A stretch of 59,176 bases of DNA from DATBLQ01 sp036555325 (GCA_036555325.1 DATBLQ010000070.1:1-59176), one strand, 5' to 3'. Counted from the first letter of the stretch, positions 33,029 through 42,280 are shown. Made by a program: numbers and translations. Notes: generated from the sequence alone by a model not told the origin.

Positions 33029-33931
33029 ATGAACGTGATGCGCACTGGATTGCTACTTGCCGCCCTGACCGGCCTATTTCTCGCAATCGGTTATCTGTTG
33101 GGAGGCGAGACCGGAATCTTTGTGGCTCTGGCATTCTCGCTGATCACCAATTTCTTCGCCTATTGGAACGGCGACAAATTGGTCTTGTCGATGCACGGCG
33201 CCGTTGAGCAGACTCCCGCTGATGCGCCGGATTTGTATGCGCTAGTTGAGGACCTCGCAAAGCGTGCTGATTTGCCCACTCCCAGAATCTATTTAATACC
33301 GAATCCTCAGCCCAATGCCTTTGCCACGGGGCGAAATCCGGACCACTCCGCCGTCGCGGTAACCGCCGGCCTGGTGCAGTCGCTAAGTCGCGATGAGATC
33401 GCCGGGGTGATCGCGCACGAACTCGCCCACATCAAAAACCGCGACACCTTGATCATGACCATAACGGCCACGATTGCCGGTGCCATTTCGATGCTCGCCA
33501 ATTTTGCTTTCTTCTTTGGCGGCCGTGATCGCAACAATCCGATAGGGCCGATCGGCTCCATAGCGATGATGGTACTGGCGCCGCTGGCAGCCATGCTCGT
33601 TCAAATGGCCATCAGCCGCACTCGCGAATATTCCGCCGATAAGCTTGGCGCTTTCATCTCTGGCCTTCCGCGCTCTCTTGCCTCGGCACTCCATCGCATT
33701 TCGCGCACTGTCAGAGAAATCCCGAATGAATCTGCCGAGGCTAACCCCGCCACGGCTCACTTGTTCATCATAAACCCTCTCGCTGGAAGCGGATTTGATA
33801 GCCTTTTTTCCACTCACCCCAACCCTCAGAACCGTATCGCCGCACTCCTGCGTCTCGCCGAAGAAATGGAGGCAGCGCCGGCATCGTCCGAGTACCCTCA
33901 GCCGTCAATCTCACGCGGCCCGTGGGGCTAG
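33029..33931 (+). CDS. htpX: Membrane zinc metalloprotease HtpX
   Basis: HtpX degrades damaged membrane proteins. The 300-residue M48 protease has two N-terminal membrane segments (LLLAALTGLFLAIGYLL and IFVALAFSLITNFFAYW), the zinc motif HELAHIKNRDT, two further membrane segments and the glutamate region SRTREYSADKLGA. HPNPQNRIAAL closes the catalytic domain. ATG 33029 follows CGGGAG. It opens the conserved htpX-rsmB-heparinase-purH run. Confidence 0.95.
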   Translation: MNVMRTGLLLAALTGLFLAIGYLLGGETGIFVALAFSLITNFFAYWNGDKLVLSMHGAVEQTPADAPDLYALVEDLAKRADLPTPRIYLIPNPQPNAFATGRNPDHSAVAVTAGLVQSLSRDEIAGVIAHELAHIKNRDTLIMTITATIAGAISMLANFAFFFGGRDRNNPIGPIGSIAMMVLAPLAAMLVQMAISRTREYSADKLGAFISGLPRSLASALHRISRTVREIPNESAEANPATAHLFIINPLAGSGFDSLFSTHPNPQNRIAALLRLAEEMEAAPASSEYPQPSISRGPWG

Positions 33932-33940
33932 CAGGCTAGC

Positions 33941-35242
33941 GTGGGTCTCCCCTCCGCCTCGGATATGAATAAAGGTCTGTTGCCACGCGCCGAGGCGGTA
34001 AGGTTGCTGCAATCGGTCCTGCGCCAGGGCGCTTCCTTCGACGATGCGTTTGGCATCGCGGCTGCAACCGGGCCTTTGTCAAAATCTTCGCCTTCCGACC
34101 GTCGACTTTGCTACGCGATCGTCGCAACCGCTCTGCGTCGCAAGGGTGAACTCGATTGTCGTCTGGCAGGCGTAATGCCGAAACCGTTGCCAAAATCAGC
34201 AGGGCCTGCTCACGAAATTCTTCTCGTCACTGCCGCGCAATTGCTTTTTATGCGCGTGCCTTCCCACGCTGCCGTTTCTTTGGCCGTAACCGTTGCCAAG
34301 GCCAATCCCCAGGCGAAGCATTTTGCCTCCCTGATCAACGCAGTTGGCCGAAAGATCAGTTCGCAAAGTTTTGACGATAACACCGGCACCGATCCGTCGA
34401 TCAACACACCGAGCTGGCTTTATCGCAGGTGGCGCGACCATTACGGCCCGTCAACAGCGCAAGCTATTGCCCGCGCACATCTTGAGGAGCCTCCCCTCGA
34501 CTTGACCGTCCTCGGAGATCCGCAAACCTGGGCCCATCGCCTGCACGGATCGCCCGCCTCAGGACAGACGGTGCGTCTTACCGCCTGGCACGGATCAATT
34601 GCCGATCTCCCGGGGTTCGCTGAAGGTCAATGGTGGGTGCAGGACGAGGCATCTTCGCTGCCTGCCCGCCTTCTCGGCAATGTCAAAGGCAAGCGCATCT
34701 TGGACCTTTGCGCAGCTCCCGGTGGCAAGACCGCCCAGCTCGCGACCGCAGGAGCGCACGTTACCGCCATTGACCGTTCCCAGGAAAGAATGGAGAAGTT
34801 GCGGGCGAATCTGGATCGTCTCAAGGTTTCCGCTGAAACCGTGATTTGTGATGCGCTGGAGTTTCAAAGCCCGGAGCCTTTCGATGCCGTTCTTCTTGAT
34901 GCTCCGTGTTCAGGCACGGGTACCATAAGGCGACACCCCGATCTTCCCTATCATCGCATACCCAAGCAAATTGGCCCGCTTGCCGAGCTGCAGCACCGAT
35001 TGCTGAACAGATGTGTCTCGCTAACAAAGCCCGACGGTCTGATCGTCTTCTCGACGTGTTCGCTCGAGCCTGAAGAAGGCGAAGACCAGTTGACCAGACT
35101 TTCCAGCGATCTTCGGCACATCCCTGTTCAGGAGAGTGAGTTTTCCCTGACTCCACGCTGGCTGAACGCTCAGGGGTGCATTAGAACTCTTCCAAATCAA
35201 GGGCTTGACGGTTTTTTCGCCATGCGGCTCAAACGGGTTTAG
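33941..35242 (+). CDS. rsmB: RsmB-type 16S rRNA m5C methyltransferase
   Basis: The protein (433 residues from GTG 33941, or 425 from ATG 33965) has an N-terminal NusB-like domain (residues about 10-140, LPRAEAVRLLQSVLRQG). The methyltransferase domain has SAM motif LDLCAAPGGKTAQLA. Two catalytic cysteines lie in DAPCSGTGTIRRHPD and FSTCSLEPEEGED, the pattern of RsmB/RsmF m5C enzymes. The NusB fusion favours RsmB, which modifies C967. The start choice is uncertain because neither candidate has a strong ribosome-binding site. Confidence 0.88.
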   Translation: MGLPSASDMNKGLLPRAEAVRLLQSVLRQGASFDDAFGIAAATGPLSKSSPSDRRLCYAIVATALRRKGELDCRLAGVMPKPLPKSAGPAHEILLVTAAQLLFMRVPSHAAVSLAVTVAKANPQAKHFASLINAVGRKISSQSFDDNTGTDPSINTPSWLYRRWRDHYGPSTAQAIARAHLEEPPLDLTVLGDPQTWAHRLHGSPASGQTVRLTAWHGSIADLPGFAEGQWWVQDEASSLPARLLGNVKGKRILDLCAAPGGKTAQLATAGAHVTAIDRSQERMEKLRANLDRLKVSAETVICDALEFQSPEPFDAVLLDAPCSGTGTIRRHPDLPYHRIPKQIGPLAELQHRLLNRCVSLTKPDGLIVFSTCSLEPEEGEDQLTRLSSDLRHIPVQESEFSLTPRWLNAQGCIRTLPNQGLDGFFAMRLKRV

Positions 35243-35333
35243 AAATTTCTAACCATCGTTATCAAATCGTTAACGCCCTCGTCCGATAACTGCAGAAAGA
35301 AACGGTATTCATGGAAGCTTTGGCCAGCCGCTT

Positions 35334-37040
35334 ATGGGAAATTTTCCTTTTTCCTCATCCTCGCGATTGCCTCAGTCGGCACGAGCAGTTTCCTCTGCCT
35401 TGGGCTTCGCCCTGCCCTTGCCCCTGGGTTCGCCCTCCAACATTTCCGGAATAGCCGCTCCGATCAAGCCGCTTCTGCCAGGAAATGCTGAAATCGGCCG
35501 AGAGATTTACCATGGAACATTTAGTTTCGCCGGGATCGCCACCAGTTGCCGCGGCGCGATAATTTTCGATGCATCGGTTGACGATCCTCACTGGCTCGAG
35601 GAGCTGCACGGATTCGCTTGGCTCGCGCATATTGAAGCAACCGGTTTAGAGCTTGGCCGCGTTCACGCAAGAGCCCTGATTTGGGATTGGCTTGATAGCA
35701 ACCGTGGTCGGCACCGCTCGGCCCGAGTGCTTCCAGTTGCATGCCGCCGACTCATATCCTGGATCGTCGCAGCGCCGTTTTTGTTTCAGGGCGCAGGCGA
35801 TGGCTTCATCGCCGCTTTCTGCTCCTCCTTGTCAAGACACATTCGCGATCTTCAGCTTCGCGCATCACTTTCCCGTTCTCCCGCAACTAGGCTTGATTGC
35901 GCCATGGCTCTTGCCTTTGCCGCGGTAAGCCTGAAAGGCATGGAATCGGCCCGCTCGACCGCCCTGCATCTTCTCGCTGATAGGTTGGACGACCAAATCC
36001 TTGCCGATGGCGGGCACGTATCGCGAAATCCCACAGCCCTCGCATCTTTGTTGCTGGACCTTGTCCCCTTGCGTACCACTTGCGGTGAAGCGCGAATCGA
36101 AATGCCAAACAAGCTTCACGCCACCATCGATCGAATGATTCCAATGCTTCGTTTTCTTATGCATGGAGACGATGGTCTGGCTATTTTCCAGGGCGCAAGC
36201 GACCCGCTCAATACCAAATGCGCAGCAATTCTTGGTGCCGGCCCTGTCTGCGCAGGTCCGTTGTTGAAAGCAGCGTCATCGGGCTTCGCCAGAATCTCCC
36301 ACGGTGTGTCCACGGTGATTTGTGATATCGGCATTCCCCCTCGTAAGTCAGTCAATCCGCGCTCTTTCCTGGCTCCGCTTGCCCTTGAATTCTCCGATTC
36401 GACCTGCCGCATTGTGGTCAACTGTGGCACACCTGTTCTCCAACATCATCTCGCGACTGCAGCTGGGCTGGCGGAAGCACATAGCACCCTCACCTTGGCC
36501 ACCGAGTCGGGCGAGCCACCCGCCTCGCTGCCATTCCTGCAAAAGCTCGGGTTGCTGCAAAAATCCAAGGTGACAGTGCGGGCGCAAACCGATTCAGGCC
36601 AACTCGGATCGATCATCGAGGCATGGCACGATGCCTACCGCGCCCAATTCGGATATGGCATTTCGCGACGGCTCTTTCTTTCCTCCACCGGCACCGATCT
36701 GCGCGGTGAAGACCGATTCCTTCCGCAGCATGGTATTGGTCCCACTTCGACGCGCTTTGCAATTCGTTTCCACTTGCATCCCGCCGTCGAGGCAACTCAG
36801 TGCAATGACGGCAGCATCGTGCTGCTCTTGCCCAGCAAGGCGCGCTGGAAGTTCTCCGCTCGTGGAGCCCATACTGATCTGCAAAACAGCATTTGTCTTT
36901 GGGGCAGTTCGGGTCCGAGAAAAACAATGCAGATCCTGCTGACCGGCAGCCCCGACGCTCTTCCGGTAAATTGGGCATTCAAACGCAGCGCGGACCCGAG
37001 CTGCGGTGAAGAGCCGCCGGCTTTGCACTGGCGGTTCTAG
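35334..37040 (+). CDS. Heparinase II/III-like family protein
   Basis: This 568-residue protein has an N-terminal helical toroid region (WLEELHGFAWLAHIEATG, GGHVSRNPTALASLLLDLVPL) and a C-terminal beta-sandwich characteristic of heparinase II/III and alginate-lyase folds (SFLAPLALEFSDSTCRIVVNCG, GISRRLFLSSTGTDLRGEDRF). RFHLHPAVEA is the usual conserved strand. The presence of this gene between rsmB and purH is typical of Hyphomicrobiales. No signal peptide is apparent and the polysaccharide substrate is unknown; a role in envelope glycans is only a guess. Confidence 0.85.
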   Translation: MGNFPFSSSSRLPQSARAVSSALGFALPLPLGSPSNISGIAAPIKPLLPGNAEIGREIYHGTFSFAGIATSCRGAIIFDASVDDPHWLEELHGFAWLAHIEATGLELGRVHARALIWDWLDSNRGRHRSARVLPVACRRLISWIVAAPFLFQGAGDGFIAAFCSSLSRHIRDLQLRASLSRSPATRLDCAMALAFAAVSLKGMESARSTALHLLADRLDDQILADGGHVSRNPTALASLLLDLVPLRTTCGEARIEMPNKLHATIDRMIPMLRFLMHGDDGLAIFQGASDPLNTKCAAILGAGPVCAGPLLKAASSGFARISHGVSTVICDIGIPPRKSVNPRSFLAPLALEFSDSTCRIVVNCGTPVLQHHLATAAGLAEAHSTLTLATESGEPPASLPFLQKLGLLQKSKVTVRAQTDSGQLGSIIEAWHDAYRAQFGYGISRRLFLSSTGTDLRGEDRFLPQHGIGPTSTRFAIRFHLHPAVEATQCNDGSIVLLLPSKARWKFSARGAHTDLQNSICLWGSSGPRKTMQILLTGSPDALPVNWAFKRSADPSCGEEPPALHWRF

Positions 37041-37098
37041 GGCTTCGCTGTCACCACGGACCATGCTATTCGCATGGACCGCTGTGGGAGTGATATCG

Positions 37099-38673
37099 AT
37101 GACCCAACTTGTGCGGCGCGCTCTATTGTCGGTTTCCGACAAGAACGGGCTTGCCGATTTCGCCAGATCGCTACATGGGATGGGAATCGAGTTGATTTCT
37201 ACCGGTGGCACCGCCAAGTTTCTGCGCAGCGAAAGACTCCCCGTTACCGACGTCTCCGAACTGACCGGCAGTGCAGAGATTCTCGGCGGCCGCGTAAAGA
37301 CCCTTCACCCCAACATCCATGCTGCACTGCTGGCCAAGTCTGGTGATGTCGAGCACCAGGCCACGCTGCAGCGGCTTGGCATCAAGCCGATCGAGCTCCT
37401 GATTGTGAACCTATATCCCTTTGAGTCCGTCATTCAGTCGGATGCGGCCTTCGAAGACTGCATCGAGCATATCGACATCGGAGGGCCTGCCATGATCCGA
37501 GCGGCGGCAAAGAATCATTCAGCTGTCGCCGTGGTCACTGACCCGGACGACTATACTGCAATCCTTGAAGAGTTGCGCGCCAACTCATCCTCGCTGACCC
37601 TGCCTACCAGAAAAAGGCTCGCCGCAAAGGCCTTTGCCCGCACCGCGGTGTATGATGCCGCCGTCAGCAATTGGTTCATTGCTTCAACCCCTGAGCAGCT
37701 GCCGGATTACTTCGCGATCGGAGGCAAATGTTTGCAGAAACTCCGGTATGGGGAAAATCCTCACCAGACGGCCGCGCTCTACTCAACGGCGGGAGTTCGA
37801 TCTGGTATCCCTTCCGCACGGCAAATCCAGGGAAAGGAGTTGTCCTACAACAACATCAACGACGCGGATGCGGCATGGCAGTGCGCTTCGGAATTTGCCC
37901 ATCGCCCCTCCTGCGTGATCGTGAAACATGCGAACCCTTGCGGCGTGGCGCTGGCCGACAGCCTCCTTGATGCTTACTCTAACGCCTTTCGCTGCGATCC
38001 GGTGAGTGCCTTCGGCGGCATTATTGTCTTAACCCGTTCCATTGATGCAGCGACGGCAGAAGCGATCGTCAAGGTATTTACCGAGGTCATCGTGGCTCCT
38101 GATGTATCCGAAGCCGCCCGCAAAATAATCGCCGGCAAGCAGAATCTGCGGTTGCTTTTGGCTCCTTTTGATCACCTCGGCCACCCCGGGCTTGCCGTAA
38201 AGACGATCAGCGGCGGCCTTCTTGTTCAGACTGCTGATGCTGTGGCGCTCAACCCCGCAACCATGCGGGTCGTCTCCAAGCGTCAACCGCGTGTCGAAGA
38301 ACTGGCTGATCTTGAATTTGCCTTCACCGTTGCCAAGCACGTCAAATCAAATGCCGTCGTCTATGCGAAGAACCTCGCCACCGTCGGCATCGGCGCCGGT
38401 CAAATGTCGAGGCTAGATGCCAGCCGCATCGCCTCGCAAAAGGCCAGTCATGCGGCGGCCCAACAAGGGCTGAAAACCTCGCTCTCGGTCGGCTCCGTCG
38501 CAGCCTCGGATGCTTTTTTTCCATTCCCCGATGCAGTGCATGAAATCGCCGCAGCTGGGGCGACCGCCGTGATTCACCCCGGCGGTTCGCTTCGCGACGA
38601 TGAAATCATCGCCGCGGCTGATGAAACGGGCCTTGCCATGGTATTCACCGAAATCCGTCACTTCCGTCACTAG
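37099..38673 (+). CDS. purH: Bifunctional AICAR formyltransferase/IMP cyclohydrolase
   Basis: PurH carries out the last two steps of IMP synthesis. The 524-residue protein has an N-terminal MGS-type cyclohydrolase domain (SVSDKNGLADFARSL, ISTGGTAKFL, GGRVKTLHPNIHAALLA). The C-terminal transformylase has KLRYGENPHQTAALY, VIVKHANPCGVA and DAFFPFPD. ATG 37099 follows GGGAG at a normal distance. Confidence 0.96.
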   Translation: MTQLVRRALLSVSDKNGLADFARSLHGMGIELISTGGTAKFLRSERLPVTDVSELTGSAEILGGRVKTLHPNIHAALLAKSGDVEHQATLQRLGIKPIELLIVNLYPFESVIQSDAAFEDCIEHIDIGGPAMIRAAAKNHSAVAVVTDPDDYTAILEELRANSSSLTLPTRKRLAAKAFARTAVYDAAVSNWFIASTPEQLPDYFAIGGKCLQKLRYGENPHQTAALYSTAGVRSGIPSARQIQGKELSYNNINDADAAWQCASEFAHRPSCVIVKHANPCGVALADSLLDAYSNAFRCDPVSAFGGIIVLTRSIDAATAEAIVKVFTEVIVAPDVSEAARKIIAGKQNLRLLLAPFDHLGHPGLAVKTISGGLLVQTADAVALNPATMRVVSKRQPRVEELADLEFAFTVAKHVKSNAVVYAKNLATVGIGAGQMSRLDASRIASQKASHAAAQQGLKTSLSVGSVAASDAFFPFPDAVHEIAAAGATAVIHPGGSLRDDEIIAAADETGLAMVFTEIRHFRH

Positions 38674-38713
38674 AATCTATCCGCGCCGCCGACCGAAAAC
38701 GCACTTCTGAACC

Positions 38714-39754
38714 TTAGTCGAGTGCACGGTACCATGTGTCGCTCAGCGTATAACCTTGCGGCCACGGGTCTGCCGGATCGAGACAGTAATTATGAATTCC
38801 GCTGATCCACGCCCGCCCGGAAATAGTGGGAATGATGGCAACCGTTCCATCCTTGAGGTGCGTCACCGAGTCAATATTCGCGTCGAATTTCGAATTGATC
38901 ACAGACCGGCTGACGAATCCCTCCCCAACGCCGATTTCTCCTTTTGCATGCATCGCTGCAAGTCTCGCGCATGTACCGGTCCCGCACGGTGAGCGATCGA
39001 GCTTGCCGGGCGATATGACGACTGTATTGCGGCCAGTTTTCTCGCCGGCGATCTCTTCAACCGGCAAGGTGAATTCTGTAAAAGAGATCTTGCTGAACGC
39101 CTCGAACTCGGGATGCCGCACCCTGAGCTGCTCGCGTGCCGCTGTTTTGATCGTCTCACCGACCTCGACGAGTCTACGCGCCTCTTCAGGCACGATATGA
39201 AATCCGAAAGGACGGGCATCTGCAATCACGAAGAATGCCCCACCATACGCGACATCCACTCGAACCTTCCCGAAGCCCGGAACATCGATAGTGTGATCTA
39301 GAACTGCAGCGAAAGACGGCACATTTGTCAGGGTGACCGATTCAACTTTCCCGTTCTTGCATTTCGCTTCGACTGGCACCAGTCCGCCTGGGGTTTCAAG
39401 CGTCAGGTGCGACACCGGTTCGGTAATCGGAAGTATTCCTGTCTCCAGCAGCACTGTTGCCACACAGATGCAATTTGAGCCTGACATCGGTGGATAGTCG
39501 TCTGGCTCCATGATGATGAATCCGGCATCGGCATCGGGGTGCTTGGCGGGCACAACTAGGTTGGCGTGGGTAAAAGCGCCCCCGCGTGGTTCGTACAGCA
39601 AGAACTTTCGCAACCCGTCGTCATGGTGCATGAGCCATTGCTGTTGATCCCGCACGGAAGCCCCGGGAGGCGGCAGCACGCCGCCTGTTATCACCTTACC
39701 CACTTCACCTTCCGCATGAGCGCCAACGACTGTGATGACTCGGCGTCCCCTCAA
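38714..39754 (-). CDS. Proline racemase-superfamily enzyme with a Ser/Cys active site
   Basis: Family members racemise proline, epimerise 4-hydroxyproline or dehydrate trans-3-hydroxyproline. The TTG start at 39754 has AGGAGAG just upstream and gives MRGRRVITVVGAHAEGEVG, the family N-terminus, and 346 residues. The two catalytic positions are Ser91 (PPMSGSNCI, where racemases have MCGHN) and Cys257 (DRSPCGTGT). A Ser/Cys pair is reported for a subgroup with hydroxyproline epimerase and 3-hydroxyproline dehydratase activity, so classical proline racemase is less likely. It converges on purH. The lipoprotein and permease genes upstream on the same strand (43-base gap) may be in its operon. Confidence 0.88.
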   Translation of the reverse strand: MRGRRVITVVGAHAEGEVGKVITGGVLPPPGASVRDQQQWLMHHDDGLRKFLLYEPRGGAFTHANLVVPAKHPDADAGFIIMEPDDYPPMSGSNCICVATVLLETGILPITEPVSHLTLETPGGLVPVEAKCKNGKVESVTLTNVPSFAAVLDHTIDVPGFGKVRVDVAYGGAFFVIADARPFGFHIVPEEARRLVEVGETIKTAAREQLRVRHPEFEAFSKISFTEFTLPVEEIAGEKTGRNTVVISPGKLDRSPCGTGTCARLAAMHAKGEIGVGEGFVSRSVINSKFDANIDSVTHLKDGTVAIIPTISGRAWISGIHNYCLDPADPWPQGYTLSDTWYRALD

Positions 39755-39797
39755 CTCAGCTCTCCTGCCACACTTTCTTGGAGTTTTCGGTGATCTC

Positions 39798-40280
39798 TCA
39801 AGGCGTTTTGGTAATGTCATTTTCCGGATTGGGTGTATAGCCTGGTCCGACGACCAAAGGGGCTTCGGGTAGGATCGACTGGTCGATATCGCTCTTGAAT
39901 GTTCGCTCCAGGCGTTGGATGACCTCCCCGCCCGGTTTATCCAGAATTTCAACCACGACCTTGTACGGCACCCCTTGCTTAACCCCTTTCAACGCCCGGG
40001 TCCGCAACATGTATTTCCGCCGGTCACTACGAATGGGTTCGCTCATCTCGATAGGATTTCCACCCGCCGGATCCTGAAACTCCGCTTCTATGACCGCTTG
40101 CTGCGGCAGGTCTTTCTCGATCTTGACCACTACGCCGTAGAAGGCCTCCCCAATGCGGTAGTTGAACACGAAACCACCACCCGCTAACGACGCTGCCGGC
40201 CCTCCGCTGTCGTCGCATCCCGCCAGCGCAAGCAGCACGAGGAATTTCGCAATCCCGGTCAATCTCGGCAGCAACATCAT
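39798..40280 (-). CDS. Small lipoprotein
   Basis: ATG 40280 overlaps the permease stop (ATGA) and gives 160 residues. The signal peptide ends in a perfect lipobox, LLALAGC, with lipidated Cys22. The mature part is mainly beta-strand (FVFNYRIGEAFYGVVVKIEK, QQAVIEAEFQDPAGG, KYMLRTRALKGVKQG). I do not recognise the family. Coupling to a LivH-type permease suggests a membrane-linked partner protein, although it does not look like a periplasmic amino-acid-binding protein. Confidence 0.75.
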   Translation of the reverse strand: MMLLPRLTGIAKFLVLLALAGCDDSGGPAASLAGGGFVFNYRIGEAFYGVVVKIEKDLPQQAVIEAEFQDPAGGNPIEMSEPIRSDRRKYMLRTRALKGVKQGVPYKVVVEILDKPGGEVIQRLERTFKSDIDQSILPEAPLVVGPGYTPNPENDITKTP

Positions 40281-41200
40281 TCGTAGTCCGTTCGCAGCCT
40301 TTCGCCTAGCAGGCCCTGCGGCCTGATGACCAGCAGACTGAGGATAAGCATGAACACCGCAACGTCCCTGTAGCCAAGCGGAAAAAATGTTGCCCAAATC
40401 GTCTCCAGAAATGCAAGCACGAAGGCACCCGCTACAGCCCCTCCCAGCGTGCCGAATCCGCCGATAATCGAAGCGAATAGCGCTTTGAGGCCAAGCATCA
40501 GTCCCATATAGAAACTGACACCACCATAATAGATCGCCAGTGTAACGCCCGCCGCACCCGAATAGACCGAAGCGGCTATGAACGACAGCGTCGTTACTTT
40601 TCTCACGTCGACTCCCAAAAGCGCGGCAAGCGAAGCATCTTCCGAACAAGCGCGCCAAAATTTTCCCACCCTCGTCCAGCGCAAGACTGCAAACATCATC
40701 AACAGCAGCGCAGCCGCAGCTCCGATGATTAGGATTTGCATCGCGCTCACTCGCACCATGAAACCGGTAATAGGCGTTTCTATTATCGCCTCACTAAGCA
40801 TCGGCTCCAGCCACTGTTCCCGCCCGCCCGATTGCAATCGCATGATTTCCTGAAGCACCAAGCCGAAGCTGATGGAAACGATGAGCAACGTTTGTCCTTT
40901 GCCCCTTATCAGCGGAGAAAATATCACATTGAAGGAAGCGACCCCAAGCGCCGCGAGAAATACCCCCGTTCCGATTGCCGCCACCGCGACGACGGCGGGC
41001 GCGTTCAACCCCAGGGCAAGACCAATAATGGCGGCATAGATCGCCGAGAACGAGCCGACCATTGCCATATCGCCAAATGAAAGCACGATGCGATTTGTAA
41101 GTCCGTGAACCAGCGCATAGGAAACCGCAAGCAGGCTATAGAATGATCCTATCACCAGCGCGTTGAAGAATTGTTGGATGACGTAACCGACCGACAGCAA
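40277..41200 (-). CDS. LivH-type branched-chain amino acid ABC permease, isolated
   Basis: This 307-residue inner-membrane protein has the LivH pattern: FFNALVIGSFYSLLAVSYALVHG, FGDMAMVGSF, RACSEDASLAALLGVDVRKV and the C-terminal signature KALFASIIGGFGTLGGAVAGA with LLVIRPQGLLGERL. LivH works with LivM, LivF, LivG and a binding protein; none is adjacent. Only a small lipoprotein follows, with four-base overlap. It may serve with components encoded elsewhere. It is divergent from the CGNR regulator. Confidence 0.85.
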   Translation of the reverse strand: MLSVGYVIQQFFNALVIGSFYSLLAVSYALVHGLTNRIVLSFGDMAMVGSFSAIYAAIIGLALGLNAPAVVAVAAIGTGVFLAALGVASFNVIFSPLIRGKGQTLLIVSISFGLVLQEIMRLQSGGREQWLEPMLSEAIIETPITGFMVRVSAMQILIIGAAAALLLMMFAVLRWTRVGKFWRACSEDASLAALLGVDVRKVTTLSFIAASVYSGAAGVTLAIYYGGVSFYMGLMLGLKALFASIIGGFGTLGGAVAGAFVLAFLETIWATFFPLGYRDVAVFMLILSLLVIRPQGLLGERLRTDYE

Positions 41201-41215
41201 ATGCGACCCTGTTGA

Positions 41216-41245
41216 CTAACCGTCAAATACTGGTTTGATGGTTAG
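41216..41245. promoter_or_regulatory. Near-perfect palindrome between the LivH permease and CGNR regulator (operator candidate)
   Basis: Left arm CTAACCGTCAAA (41216-41227) and right arm TTTGATGGTTAG (41234-41245) are inverted repeats with one mismatch in 12, separated by six bases. The site fills most of the short gap between divergent starts (41200 and about 41247). A dimeric regulator, perhaps the adjacent CGNR protein, could bind here. Confidence 0.7.
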
Positions 41246-41246
41246 A

Positions 41247-41858
41247 ATGAAAAATAAACTCCTCCCTGTCAAACCCCAACCCCAAACGGGCTTCCGCTGG
41301 GCCGATCATCATTACCTTAACCGCAATCCAGCTCTGGATTTTGCCAACACCGTGCTCTACCGCCACCGTCCTGAACACCGCGTCGATCGGCTCTATGATT
41401 TTGCGGTGGTGCGCGCATGGGCAAGGAAAAGCCGGCTGCGGCTTCCTTCAACACCCCCGATCAGCTTCAAAGAGTGCCTGAGACTGCGTGAAACGATCGA
41501 TAGGTTTTTTCGCCAAGCCGCGGCCGGTGAGCTCAGCCGCTCCTGTTGGGCGAAACTCGTCCGCTCCTACTATCTTGGCATGCCCGCCCTGGGAATGGTG
41601 AAAACAGATCGCGGCTTGCGTTTCGTCTCCTCCGCCAAGAGGCCCATGGACCTGCGTGGCAGCCTGTTGCAATCGGCTATCGAGCTCGCCTTCTCGCCCG
41701 ACTTGGCTCGGGTGAAGGTTTGTCCCGGTTGCGGATGGCTGTTCATCGATCGCACCCGCAACCGCACCAAGCGGTGGTGCATCGCAGCCTTATGCGGCAA
41801 CCGTGCCAAGATGCGTCGCTATTATGAACGTCAGCGCCATACCACCGCTCGACCCTAG
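41247..41858 (+). CDS. CGNR zinc-finger (ABATE-domain) transcription regulator
   Basis: The C-terminal finger CPGCGWLFIDRTRNRTKRWC followed by CGNRAKMRRYYER is the CGNR motif (two zinc-ligand Cys pairs, then an Arg-rich helix). The N-terminal half (HHYLNRNPALDFANTVLYR ... LRETIDRFFRQAAAGE) is the ABATE ligand-like domain. Starts are possible at TTG 41235, ATG 41238 and ATG 41247; I choose 41247 (203 residues) because the earlier two fall inside the palindrome. In that case the mRNA may be nearly leaderless. It overlaps the convergent OsmC gene by four bases and probably regulates the divergent permease unit. Confidence 0.85.
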   Translation: MKNKLLPVKPQPQTGFRWADHHYLNRNPALDFANTVLYRHRPEHRVDRLYDFAVVRAWARKSRLRLPSTPPISFKECLRLRETIDRFFRQAAAGELSRSCWAKLVRSYYLGMPALGMVKTDRGLRFVSSAKRPMDLRGSLLQSAIELAFSPDLARVKVCPGCGWLFIDRTRNRTKRWCIAALCGNRAKMRRYYERQRHTTARP

Positions 41859-42280
41859 CGCAGCGTCGCCTTGACGGTCGTCTTCACCGCTTTAAGCGCT
41901 TTCGAAACCGGACAGATTTCTTTTGCCTGTTCGGCCGTCTTTGCAAACGTCGCAGCATCGATGCCTGGCACTTCGCCTTCGGTCTCAAGTTCGATCAAGG
42001 AAATGTCGGCACCGTGTTGTCCCAAATCGAGCTTCACCTTCGCCCTCGTGCTGATGCGTTTCGGGGGATGCCCATCCTTGGTGAGAAGCCCGGACAGCTG
42101 CATGGAGAAACACCCGGCGTGAGCGGCTGCGATCAGTTCTTCCGGGTTCGTGCCCACCCCGCTTTCAAACCGAGATCCAAAGGAAAATTCGCCATCGAAT
42201 GCACCATTGCCGAACGACATGTGGCCGTGACCCTCGCGCAAGGATCCATGCCATTCGGCTTTCGAACTGCGTACCGGCAT
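41855..42280 (-). CDS. OsmC-family peroxiredoxin
   Basis: OsmC/Ohr proteins reduce organic hydroperoxides with a two-cysteine site. This 141-residue protein has both: Cys57 in AAAHAGCFSMQLS and Cys122 in EICPVSKALKAVK. The N-terminus (GHGHMSFGNGAFDGEFSFGSRFE, in part SFGNGAFDGEFSFGSRFE) and GTNPEELIAA match the OsmC subgroup. A good ribosome-binding site (AGGTAGAG) precedes ATG 42280. It is monocistronic. Confidence 0.92.
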   Translation of the reverse strand: MPVRSSKAEWHGSLREGHGHMSFGNGAFDGEFSFGSRFESGVGTNPEELIAAAHAGCFSMQLSGLLTKDGHPPKRISTRAKVKLDLGQHGADISLIELETEGEVPGIDAATFAKTAEQAKEICPVSKALKAVKTTVKATLR

